Shown one piece after another: positions 30,652 through 37,189 of a stretch of DNA of 37,189 nt. The notes beneath the pieces were generated by a model. The model ran no database searches, had not been told where the DNA came from, and saw only the letters and a list, made by a program, of their open reading frames with translations. Made by a program: the position numbers and the translations under genes. Origin of the DNA: a virus; IMG/VR virus record IMGVR_UViG_3300030333_007203, positions 981 through 38,169 of that record; one strand, written 5' to 3'. Position 1 is the stretch's first letter. The number at the start of each line of letters is the position of its first letter.

Positions 30652-31194
30652 ATGATTAGGTTATTAGATCTGCTATTAGAAAATAAAGGAAAGATCCTAA
30701 GTGTATTTGATTTTGATGATACATTGGCTAAAACAGATAGTTGGGTTTATGTAAAAATGCCCAATGGAAAGGAAAAAAAATTAGATCCTGCAGAATTTGC
30801 AGTCTATAGAGCTAAGAAAGGTGAAGAGTTTGACTTTAGGGATTTTGATAGACAATTAAGAAATCCTAGAATTATAAAGAAAAATGTTGAATTATTAAAA
30901 AAGCAATTAGAAAAAGCCAAACGAGTATCTAGAGGTGCACGTAAAGTAACAATTTTAACTGCAAGAAGATTAGGAGCTCCAGTAAATCACTTTTTTAAGA
31001 CCATAGGAATGGATGTATATACCATAGCTTTGGGCAGTGCAAACCCACAACATAAAGCAGATTGGATAGAAAAGCAAATTAAAAAAGGATATGGAACTGT
31101 TTATTTTATGGATGATAGTGCAAAGAATGTTTCAGCTGTACTAGGTTTAAAAAGAAAATATCCAGATGTAAATATAGTAGCACAGAAAGTATAG
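30652..31194 (+). CDS. HAD-superfamily phosphatase with capsid-targeting peptide
   Basis: 180 residues. M-I-R-L-L-D-L-L-L-E10-N is the shared N-terminal peptide. Immediately after comes the HAD core: motif I F-D20-F-D22-D-T, motif II V-T-I-L-T-A-R-R, a lysine in the region K-A-D-W-I-E-K (motif III), and motif IV F-M-D154-D155-S-A-K-N. All four catalytic motifs are present, so the enzyme should be active. Substrate unknown; members act on nucleotides, sugar phosphates, DNA 3' ends or proteins. The tail is short and there is no cap domain except a small insert with D-P-A-E-F-A-V-Y. The gene starts two bases after the previous stop. Packaging in the head is inferred from the peptide. Confidence 0.8.
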   Translation: MIRLLDLLLENKGKILSVFDFDDTLAKTDSWVYVKMPNGKEKKLDPAEFAVYRAKKGEEFDFRDFDRQLRNPRIIKKNVELLKKQLEKAKRVSRGARKVTILTARRLGAPVNHFFKTIGMDVYTIALGSANPQHKADWIEKQIKKGYGTVYFMDDSAKNVSAVLGLKRKYPDVNIVAQKV

Positions 31195-31198
31195 CCAT

Positions 31199-31360
31199 AT
31201 GATCAAACTTAAAAAAATATTAAAAGAAAATAAGAAACCGATTAATGAATTAGTTTTAGCCTCAGCTACACTAGCTATGCTATATAAATTTATTAAAAGT
31301 TGGGCAAAGAAAAATCCTAGTATGGTCGGTAAATTAAAGGATATGGTTAAGGGTCTATGA
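31199..31360 (+). CDS. 53-residue peptide with capsid-targeting sequence
   Basis: ATG 31199 to TGA 31358-31360. It begins M-I-K-L-K-K-I-L-K-E10-N, the decapeptide of the set, and predicted cleavage would leave a 43-residue basic product. The middle (E-L-V-L-A-S-A-T-L-A-M-L-Y-K-F-I) is a hydrophobic helix long enough to sit in a membrane or pack as a coiled helix, and the end is lysine rich (W-A-K-K-N-P, K-L-K-D-M-V-K). The stop overlaps the next start (ATGA). Small size, shared peptide and clean packing between two related genes support it. Role unknown; a head-packaged membrane-active peptide is one guess. Confidence 0.65.
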   Translation: MIKLKKILKENKKPINELVLASATLAMLYKFIKSWAKKNPSMVGKLKDMVKGL

Positions 31361-31779
31361 TTAAATTAAAAGACATATTAACAGAAGCTATATCCAAGAA
31401 AGAAATAATGGATGTAGTAAATAAAGTATATCCACATATAGTAAAGGATTTAGGTGGTAAAAAACTACCGGTAGTAGTTCATAATAATATCTACAGACGA
31501 CTCAAAGCAGTTGGAGAGGAAGATTTAATGAAACAAAATAATCCATTTGCACAATATGATTGGGATACTAAAAAAATATATCTATATTCGTCGGCTATGA
31601 AAAATGTAGAAGAAATTATTAGATCATTATTACACGAACATACACATTCACTTCAGAATAAAAAGAAATTCGATGATGGATATGATTCTGGTAAATATAA
31701 TTATAAAACACATCCATATGAAAAGGCTGCAACAAAAGCAGAAAATAAGTGGAAAAACTATTTAAAGTATTTAAAATGA
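31357..31779 (+). CDS. Zinc metallopeptidase-like protein with capsid-targeting peptide
   Basis: 140 residues. N-terminus M-I-K-L-K-D-I-L-T-E10-A; predicted cleavage before Ala, as in T4. The catalytic site is L-L-H93-E94-H-T-H97-S-L-Q, a full H-E-x-x-H. A second acidic helix, H119-P-Y-E122-K-A-A-T-K-A-E, could supply the third zinc ligand in the gluzincin manner (E-x-x-A). The preceding part I-Y-L-Y-S-S-A and I-R-S-L-L-H-E fits the strand-helix order of minimal metallopeptidases. Mature size would be ~130 residues. It may process head proteins or act on host targets after injection. The overlap at both ends (ATGA) ties it to its neighbours. Confidence 0.78.
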   Translation: MIKLKDILTEAISKKEIMDVVNKVYPHIVKDLGGKKLPVVVHNNIYRRLKAVGEEDLMKQNNPFAQYDWDTKKIYLYSSAMKNVEEIIRSLLHEHTHSLQNKKKFDDGYDSGKYNYKTHPYEKAATKAENKWKNYLKYLK

Positions 31780-32468
31780 AAATAGATAATAATATTATAA
31801 TGGATAACTATGATAAGGAATGGTTAGAAAAATTAAAGGCTGATTATGAAAAAGCTATGCATTCCCGTCCCGATGATAAAAGATTTAATGATAAATTTTT
31901 CGTTCCTGGTAATAAACACAAAATGGGTGGATTAGGATCCTACATATGGAGAGGCGACAAATCCAGAAATGAACTATGTGGGATGAGTGAAATATCAGAT
32001 TATACAGAAAATTTATTATTTGCTCCAAATATTCCTTTTTTGGATTATATATTAAAAAATATGAATATATTCAAAAATAAGGAAATGATAGATAACGGAT
32101 GTGGTATGGGTATTTTATCTATATTCTTAAAACATATTAATATTAAATGTAATAATTTTGATAATATGTCTCAAATAGGAGATGTAAAACACAAATCATA
32201 TGAATCATTCTGGAAAAAATACGGAGTTACAGCACCATCAGTATCATTAGAAGCCCATAAGAGGAGTAAAGTTTTGCTATCTGCCGGAATATGGTTAAAT
32301 GATTCTTTTGAGAACGAAAGTTTTGATTATATATTAATGGATTCTTTATATACAAAAAAATCCAAATTTCCGTTTGAAAATTATGATCGCATAGATAGTT
32401 ATGATCTATCATGTCGGGATGAAGAAGTTGAAGTAACAATATATAGAAATAAAAATAATAATGATTAA
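31776..32468 (+). CDS. SAM-dependent methyltransferase-like protein
   Basis: 230 residues from the ATG at 31776, which overlaps the peptidase stop (ATGA); a frame from 31749 would add nine residues inside that gene. The SAM loop is E-M-I-D106-N-G-C-G-M-G-I-L-S, with C-N-N-F-D-N-M following as the acidic loop and F-D-Y-I-L-M-D-S-L-Y as the later strand. It lacks the shared N-terminal peptide, so it is either not packaged or not a member of the set. An early part, K-M-G-G-L-G-S-Y-I-W-R-G-D-K-S, is unusual. It might modify a protein, nucleic acid or sugar. The last bases overlap the next CTS-bearing gene. Confidence 0.68.
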   Translation: MKIDNNIIMDNYDKEWLEKLKADYEKAMHSRPDDKRFNDKFFVPGNKHKMGGLGSYIWRGDKSRNELCGMSEISDYTENLLFAPNIPFLDYILKNMNIFKNKEMIDNGCGMGILSIFLKHINIKCNNFDNMSQIGDVKHKSYESFWKKYGVTAPSVSLEAHKRSKVLLSAGIWLNDSFENESFDYILMDSLYTKKSKFPFENYDRIDSYDLSCRDEEVEVTIYRNKNNND

Positions 32469-33345
32469 ATTGACTGACATATTAGTTGAACAGATAGCAC
32501 CACAAAATAGTGTTGTGATATCCAAAAGGGATAGGCGAAAAAATAAAAGGAATAAGAATAAGCTTCCAAAGAATATAGAGCCCCAAGATTATCACTTGCA
32601 AGGTAATAGTAGAAAGAAGAGAATGACTAATCTATATCTTGATAAAATTAAACAAGAATATGAATTAAAGGGCACACCTGAAAAATGGGAAAGGTTTTTA
32701 ACAGTATATAAGGAAGCTGGATCGCCAAAAATAGTGGACCCTGAGCACGCAAGAGGATTACAAAAAATATTTAGTAAGAGAGGATTCTTTAATCCACTTA
32801 CTAAAACAATACACGGTGTAGAACCAATGTCTGATTTTGAAAGTGATATAGCTGATACTAATACATATATTCAATCAAGATTCCCAAATTTAACAGTAGA
32901 TGATATAGAAGGCAATCCTGAACTATATAATCAGTTTGTAGATGTTGAGCCATCTGATACTGTAACTGATGAATTAACCCATGCACTACAATTTCAGCCG
33001 GGCAATAAAAGAGGAAAACAAATTGCAAGATTCATAACAAAGGACCTTCCAATGCACATTAATCAAACAATATTAAAGGGCAAAAAGGATCCATATAAAA
33101 CACCAGGATCTACAGAACACCATGCACATACAGAAATCGGAATTCCGATGAAGCAATATATAAACACAGGAGATCGGGAATATTTAGATAAGGCTATAGC
33201 TATTGCAGGCGAAAAACCAGGCCATGATCACGATCACGATCACGATCATTCTACCCACCATGCATCTCGTAATGAAAGTATGATAAAAAGTATTGATTCA
33301 GAACTTGTGGAATATTTATATAAGAAAAAGGATGTAAGTGTATGA
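32461..33345 (+). CDS. Metallopeptidase-like protein (D-E-L-T-H) with capsid-targeting peptide
   Basis: 294 residues. M-I-K-L-T-D-I-L-V-E10-Q is the shared peptide. After a basic N-terminal segment, the middle has T-D170-E-L-T-H174-A-L-Q-F, which would be a H-E-L-T-H zinc site if the first residue were His; here it is Asp. A second segment, T-E-H-H-A-H-T-E-I-G, may supply other ligands. Near the C-terminus is H-D-H-D-H-D-H-D-H (residues 255-263), a metal-binding run. So it is either an altered-metal or inactive peptidase. It starts inside the end of the methyltransferase gene and overlaps the following gene by four bases. Confidence 0.68.
   Translation: MIKLTDILVEQIAPQNSVVISKRDRRKNKRNKNKLPKNIEPQDYHLQGNSRKKRMTNLYLDKIKQEYELKGTPEKWERFLTVYKEAGSPKIVDPEHARGLQKIFSKRGFFNPLTKTIHGVEPMSDFESDIADTNTYIQSRFPNLTVDDIEGNPELYNQFVDVEPSDTVTDELTHALQFQPGNKRGKQIARFITKDLPMHINQTILKGKKDPYKTPGSTEHHAHTEIGIPMKQYINTGDREYLDKAIAIAGEKPGHDHDHDHDHSTHHASRNESMIKSIDSELVEYLYKKKDVSV
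33223..33249. repeat. His-Asp dipeptide repeat in the D-E-L-T-H protein
   Basis: Six-base GATCAC-type units repeat to encode nine alternating His and Asp residues (255-263). Each unit contains GATC. Such runs bind divalent metals in other proteins. Confidence 0.8.
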
Positions 33346-34043
33346 TAAAGTATAAGCGAATAAATGGTGTAGAAAGCTTTGAAGAAGTATGCGAACATTG
33401 CGGAGAAAAGGTGAGAGATTTACATATTTCAGAAATAATTGTAAAGGCCAAAAATGACCCAAGAACAATTAGAGTAAAGAATTCATCTAATAAATATGAA
33501 GTGTTAAAAGATAAAGATGAGTATATTAGCGATAGGAGAGCAGACTGGGAAAGAAAGGGACTATTAGATTCAGGAGAAAAACTTAAATATAAGACCCGAC
33601 CCGAATCAATGTGCAGTGAATCTATAGATACAGAAACAGGAGTAACGTCCTCATTCTGTTATAAAACAGATAATACTAGATTTCTTGCAAAATATAGTTC
33701 TAGTTTTCATGCTGCATCCCAATTGAAAACAAATATAACAGGATCAAAGGTGGGGGTTGATAGAAAGGGTAATATTATAAGAATGAGATCAATAAAAAAT
33801 ATTAACCTATCTACTGGAGTAGCAGAAGCTGATTCGAGAGTAAAATATAAAGGACCAGATGAAACATTGTGGTGGAGAAAAACTGATTTGAGAACACGAA
33901 AAACATTTCTAGAGGCAGCACAGTCTTGTCCTACTTATATTGAAAGATATGGGAAAGAAGCAGTATATGAAGGTACAGTAGTATCAAGATATAAATCTGC
34001 AGATGAAATGAAAACAGATTTAGCTAAAAATAGATGTATATAA
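33342..34043 (+). CDS. Unknown cysteine-containing protein, 233 residues
   Basis: It begins M-I-K-Y-K-R-I-N-G-V-E-S-F-E-E, which lacks the [IL]-L-x-E of the set. An early C-E-H-C-G-E-K looks like half of a zinc site, and further cysteines (S-M-C-S-E, S-F-C-Y-K) lie around residues 90-107 and could complete it. The rest is basic, with L-W-W-R-K-T-D-L-R-T-R near residue 178. No family recognised. It overlaps the D-E-L-T-H gene (ATGA) and abuts the DUF192 gene with no gap. It may be a cofactor for one of the packaged enzymes, or a zinc-dependent nucleic-acid binder; both are guesses. Confidence 0.65.
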   Translation: MIKYKRINGVESFEEVCEHCGEKVRDLHISEIIVKAKNDPRTIRVKNSSNKYEVLKDKDEYISDRRADWERKGLLDSGEKLKYKTRPESMCSESIDTETGVTSSFCYKTDNTRFLAKYSSSFHAASQLKTNITGSKVGVDRKGNIIRMRSIKNINLSTGVAEADSRVKYKGPDETLWWRKTDLRTRKTFLEAAQSCPTYIERYGKEAVYEGTVVSRYKSADEMKTDLAKNRCI

Positions 34044-34901
34044 ATGATTAAACTAACAAACATATTAATAGAACAGATTATTAATGGTGCTCCATCACTT
34101 AAGAAAGTGAAGAAAGTGAAGAAATCATTGACCACTGATAGGGATTATGTATACAAACCTGTTCGTGAACAAGATACATATGAGATGGATCAACAAATTA
34201 CTAAATCTAAAAAAATGCCAATAGTTCAACGAATAGCATTAATCAATCAAATACGTAAAATGTTAGGAGAACAAAAGACATTAGATAAAATAAAACAATT
34301 TGCAAAAGATAACCTCCCATTTATTACACCCACAGACGAATTTGAAACCGATTCAGAAGCTTTTAGGGATGACATAAAAAAGGTTGTAAAAATAGCGACA
34401 CCAACTCATATTAAAGCTACAAAGGATCTTTACGATCTAGTTGCACCTAAAGTAAAAAAATATATGAAGAAGGATATTGAAGAAGGATCTATACAAGGAT
34501 TTCATACTATTAAAGAAAATGGAATAGCTAAAATAAATGGACATGAAATGGGAGTAGAAATACAATCCACACCAGAAGGTCTTCAAAAAGGATTAATGTT
34601 TAGAAAAGAAATACCTTCAGGAAAAGGTATGTTAATGAAATTCGGCAAGGATCAACCTGCAAACATCTGGATGAAAAACGTAAAACAGCCCTTGGACATT
34701 ATTTATATAAAAGATGATAAAGTAATAGATTTATTCAAAAATGCTATGCCTGATATGGGAGATGGCACGTTTGATAGTATAGGGGAAGTAATCTGTGACA
34801 TGGTATTAGAACTACCTGCAGGCGATATAGATAAATTTGATATTAAACCAGGCGATATGTTTGGGTTTAATGATTTAAGAAAAACAAACATAAATCAATA
34901 A
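34044..34901 (+). CDS. DUF192-domain protein with capsid-targeting peptide
   Basis: 285 residues. N-terminus M-I-K-L-T-N-I-L-I-E10-Q, then a lysine-rich stretch from a 9-base repeat (K-K-V-K-K-V-K-K, bases 34101-34124), a helical middle, and from about residue 165 a full DUF192 domain: G-L-Q-K-G-L-M-F-R, G-K-G-M-L-M-K-F, I-W-M-K-N-V-K-Q-P-L-D-I-I-Y-I, and L-E-L-P-A-G-D ... I-K-P-G-D. DUF192 is a small beta-barrel family of unknown function, usually secreted or free-standing in bacteria and archaea. Its fusion to a head-targeting peptide is unusual. It is the last gene of the cassette, followed by a 12-base gap with AAGGAG. Confidence 0.78.
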   Translation: MIKLTNILIEQIINGAPSLKKVKKVKKSLTTDRDYVYKPVREQDTYEMDQQITKSKKMPIVQRIALINQIRKMLGEQKTLDKIKQFAKDNLPFITPTDEFETDSEAFRDDIKKVVKIATPTHIKATKDLYDLVAPKVKKYMKKDIEEGSIQGFHTIKENGIAKINGHEMGVEIQSTPEGLQKGLMFRKEIPSGKGMLMKFGKDQPANIWMKNVKQPLDIIYIKDDKVIDLFKNAMPDMGDGTFDSIGEVICDMVLELPAGDIDKFDIKPGDMFGFNDLRKTNINQ

Positions 34902-34913
34902 GGAGTAATTAAA

Positions 34914-35195
34914 ATGGCAAAAAAAATTAAAAAAGCAGCCAAAAAAGTTGTGAAAAAAGTTTTAGACAAAACAGAATTAGATGAAAAAGTAATGGAACAT
35001 ATAGACGAAAATAGAAGTTTATATAATAAAATTTTATGTTACTGTAAATGTTACGGTGGTTATGTATTAGCTGTCGGAGCAGGATGTACATTTGGTGTAA
35101 GCTTATTATGGGGAACCATATTATTAGCAGGCGCTGCAGGATGGGCATATACAGTAAGAAGTTGCAAGACTAACTGTAAAAATGGGTCTTGTTAA
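34914..35195 (+). CDS. Small lysine-rich, cysteine-rich membrane protein
   Basis: 93 residues. The first 20 are an amphipathic lysine-rich helix (K-K-I-K-K-A-A-K-K-V-V-K-K-V-L), then an acidic helix, a run C-Y-C-K-C-Y-G-G, a long hydrophobic glycine-rich stretch (about residues 48-80; V-S-L-L-W-G-T-I-L-L-A-G-A-A-G-W-A) that should span a membrane once or form a hairpin, and a cysteine-rich tail (C-K-T-N-C-K-N-G-S-C). Six or more cysteines suggest disulfides or metal. AAGGAG supports the start. It could be holin-like, a membrane anchor or a virion peptide, but no family is recognised. The gene after it is exported. Confidence 0.65.
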   Translation: MAKKIKKAAKKVVKKVLDKTELDEKVMEHIDENRSLYNKILCYCKCYGGYVLAVGAGCTFGVSLLWGTILLAGAAGWAYTVRSCKTNCKNGSC

Positions 35196-35219
35196 TTAAT
35201 TAAATTTGGAGAAAAGAAT

Positions 35220-37189
35220 ATGAAAAGGTTTCTAATGTTATTGGCCGTAATATGGTCTTTTAGTTTATCAGCCCAAACAGATAGTTGGGTAAATTTTGCT
35301 GTTCAATATGACTATTGGGCATCACAAGAATCTGGATTCACCTTTGTATCAAATACAAATGGTGATACTATATTATATCACGAACCTACTCAACCTTGGG
35401 AGTATTTAGATACTATAGTAGATTGTAATTCAGGACCATATATTATTACATTAAATGATTCATATGGAGATGGTTGGGCATCATATCAATCAGGACAGTT
35501 AATGTCACCTTTTCCAGAATTCAAAATGTCTAATGATTGTCAAGGAATGATATTTTATGCTGATTCTACTGCATTAATAGGATTTTCAGTATTAGATACT
35601 TTAGTTAATATTAATCCATGTGCACCTCCTGTATCAGGTTGTATGGATACAAATGCACTTAATTATAATTCACTCGCCACTATAGATGATGGGTCTTGTA
35701 CTTATCCTCCATGTGGCGGTCTTATTTGGACTAATGTATATCAAAATTGTCAACCAAATGGTCAGGCATTAACAGTATTTGAATGGGAAACTGCAGCTAC
35801 TGATATAAATTGTGAAGTAACAAAGGTGTGGATTAGTAATGAAAATGGCTTAGGACCACTCCAGTTCCCAGGATATTGGCCTGCAGGAGGACCTCATAAT
35901 TTTGCATTTAATACAGGACCAGGTCAAATGCCACCAAATTGGTCAGAAGAGTTTTATTGTCAATTAGAATTTGCAGATGGATCAATGTCAGATACAATTG
36001 CATATACTCCATATGCATGTATCCCAGGCTGTTTGGACCCAGCTCAAATATCATACAATCCTTGGGCAACAATAGATGACGGATCATGTGCAGGAACAAC
36101 ATGTGATACAAATACACAATATCAAATATCTATTTCAATAACATTAGACAATTGGCCGGGCGAAACAAGTTGGCAATTTGTAGATGGATTAGGTAATACA
36201 TTTGATTATCCGGTAGGAACATATGACTTTAATGATATAGGACAAACATATACTTATACTTTCTGTGTAGACCAAAATGCTGCATTTGAAATGATTATCA
36301 ATGATAGTTATGGTGATGGTATGGCAGGTTCTACTTCAGGTGGTTCTATGGATGGCGAGATTTTTATATATGCTTGTAATGGAGATACAATTTGGTATAT
36401 GGATAATCCCGGATTTGGAAGTGTATTATATTCAGGCGCACAAACAGCAACACCTTGTCCTACTATTCCAGTAATAGATGGATGTACTGATGATGATTAT
36501 GTAGAATTTAATCCAGCAGCAAACAATGATGATGGATCATGTGCGACATTACACACTTACGGATGTACAGATTCTACAGCATTTAATTATAATCCAAATG
36601 CAACAATGATGGATTTAACACCAGACTGTGATTATGAATTATGGATCGGAGATGCTGGAGGAGATGGATGGGGTAACTCATTTATAGGAGTTTATCAAAA
36701 CGGTATAAATCTTGGAACTTATACAATGGGACCGGGTAATTACCAACAGACTTTCAATATTATATTAGACCCAGGAGTTCCAGTAGAAGTATTCTATTTT
36801 GAAGTAGGTGGACCACAACAACCACCAGAAGAGGTACAATTCCAAACTTGGCACAATTCATTCAAGTTAACAAATGCAGATGGAGTTGTTTTAATGCATG
36901 AAGGACAAAATCCTTTTGCAAATAATGGTCAAGGAGCACTTCAAGGATTTGAATCTCCATTCTGGACAAAATATATAGGGATACCATTCTGTGGAAATAC
37001 ATGTGAACCTGTAATTTTAGGTTGTATGGATTCAACGGCATTAAATTATAATCCTAATGCAAATACACCAGATACTTGTATTCCAACAATATATGGTTGT
37101 ACTAATGATTTAGCATTCAATTATGATCCAAATGCTACTGTAGATGATAATTCATGTATAGCAGTAGTAAATGGTTGTATGGATTCATT
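35220..37189 (+). CDS. Exported cysteine-repeat protein, N-terminal 656 codons (continues beyond window)
   Basis: Open from the ATG at 35220 to the window end. The N-terminus M-K-R-F-L-M-L-L-A-V-I-W-S-F-S-L-S-A-Q is a signal peptide whose A-Q end is typical of Bacteroidota. The mature chain is beta-rich, with seven copies (the last cut off) of a ~21-residue module, G-C-(M/T/L)-D-x-x-A-x-N-Y-N-P-x-A-x-x-D-D-G-S-C, at 35637, 36027, 36480, 36561, 37020, 37095 and 37173. Three D-(S/A)-(Y/G)-G-D-G-(W/M) segments lie at residues 79, 361 and 477. Such modules are common in secreted marine Bacteroidota proteins and may bind calcium. A tail-fibre adhesin or an exported surface protein are both possible. 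GGAGA precedes the ATG. Confidence 0.82.
   Translation, partial: MKRFLMLLAVIWSFSLSAQTDSWVNFAVQYDYWASQESGFTFVSNTNGDTILYHEPTQPWEYLDTIVDCNSGPYIITLNDSYGDGWASYQSGQLMSPFPEFKMSNDCQGMIFYADSTALIGFSVLDTLVNINPCAPPVSGCMDTNALNYNSLATIDDGSCTYPPCGGLIWTNVYQNCQPNGQALTVFEWETAATDINCEVTKVWISNENGLGPLQFPGYWPAGGPHNFAFNTGPGQMPPNWSEEFYCQLEFADGSMSDTIAYTPYACIPGCLDPAQISYNPWATIDDGSCAGTTCDTNTQYQISISITLDNWPGETSWQFVDGLGNTFDYPVGTYDFNDIGQTYTYTFCVDQNAAFEMIINDSYGDGMAGSTSGGSMDGEIFIYACNGDTIWYMDNPGFGSVLYSGAQTATPCPTIPVIDGCTDDDYVEFNPAANNDDGSCATLHTYGCTDSTAFNYNPNATMMDLTPDCDYELWIGDAGGDGWGNSFIGVYQNGINLGTYTMGPGNYQQTFNIILDPGVPVEVFYFEVGGPQQPPEEVQFQTWHNSFKLTNADGVVLMHEGQNPFANNGQGALQGFESPFWTKYIGIPFCGNTCEPVILGCMDSTALNYNPNANTPDTCIPTIYGCTNDLAFNYDPNATVDDNSCIAVVNGCMDS
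35637..37189. repeat. Seven GC-D...DDGSC protein modules, divergent at the DNA level
   Basis: Modules at 35637-35699, 36027-36089, 36480-36542, 36561-36629 (69 bases), 37020-37079 (60 bases), 37095-37157, and a partial one from 37173. Each begins Gly-Cys and ends with Cys, mostly 63 bases apart. The pairs are close in protein but not in DNA. The last three are nearly contiguous, so the array may continue past the window. Confidence 0.85.

Noticed and set aside
35637-37189. CRISPR-like or DNA repeat array at the right edge
   Set aside because: The repeats are protein modules in one open frame with little exact DNA identity and no spacer structure.
1-37189. tRNA genes and rho-independent terminators
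   Set aside because: No cloverleaf could be fitted in the gaps, all under 100 bases, and I found no GC-rich hairpin followed by a T run.

Overview
The window is part of the genome of a large, AT-rich, T4-like tailed phage (myovirus replication genes), almost certainly from an environmental (probably marine) source. All genes I can support lie on the + strand, packed end to end with ATGA/TAATG overlaps; no gap exceeds 100 bases and I see no tRNA, CRISPR array, insertion sequence or integrase. The phage assignment rests on the B-family DNA polymerase C-terminus, the gp45-like clamp, the gp44/gp62-like clamp loader and PhoH. The host is unclear: the exported protein at the right edge looks like a Bacteroidota product (signal peptide ending S-A-Q, GC-D...DDGSC repeats), yet many genes have strong Shine-Dalgarno sites.

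Region 1 (1-7117), replication and nucleic-acid genes: polymerase tail, sliding clamp, a GroES-GroEL pair, a small unknown, clamp loader gp44, a zinc ribbon, clamp loader gp62, a DUF1599/Nmad1 protein, a RecB/Cas4-like nuclease with four cysteines, a GNAT, a SLOG/DUF2493 protein and a ribbon-helix-helix protein.

Region 2 (7132-27129), a ~20 kb glycan island of about 25 genes: at least seven, probably nine or ten, glycosyltransferases of several folds, nucleotide-sugar enzymes (4,6-dehydratase PseB/FlaA1-like, RmlD-like reductase, GDP-mannose 4,6-dehydratase, GalE-like epimerase, short UDP-sugar dehydrogenase, short DegT aminotransferase), a nonulosonic (sialic-type) acid synthase with a CMP-sugar synthetase and a candidate transferase, a fucosyltransferase-like protein, a TupA-like ATP-grasp protein, a cupin and two methyltransferases. 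Together they could build and attach a complex glycan, on the virion or on the infected cell surface.

Region 3 (27083-35195): PhoH and small unknowns, an L,D-transpeptidase-like protein, a probable structural or accessory protein, then a run of six proteins that share an N-terminal decapeptide of the form M-I-K-L-x-[DN]-[IL]-L-x-E in front of unrelated domains (acidic protein, HAD phosphatase, 53-residue peptide, HExxH metallopeptidase, a D-E-L-T-H relative, DUF192). This closely resembles the capsid-targeting sequence of T4 internal proteins, which the prohead protease cuts after [LI]-x-E. I read the region as a cassette of proteins packaged inside the head and possibly injected with the DNA; this is the most interesting system in the window.

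Region 4 (35220-end): the first 656 codons of a secreted, cysteine-repeat protein that continues past the window.

Five of the few real intergenic gaps (before the clamp, gp44, the ribbon-helix-helix gene, the PseB-like gene and the transpeptidase-like gene) each hold TATATT preceded by TTG at sigma70-like spacing. They probably mark the starts of long transcription units.
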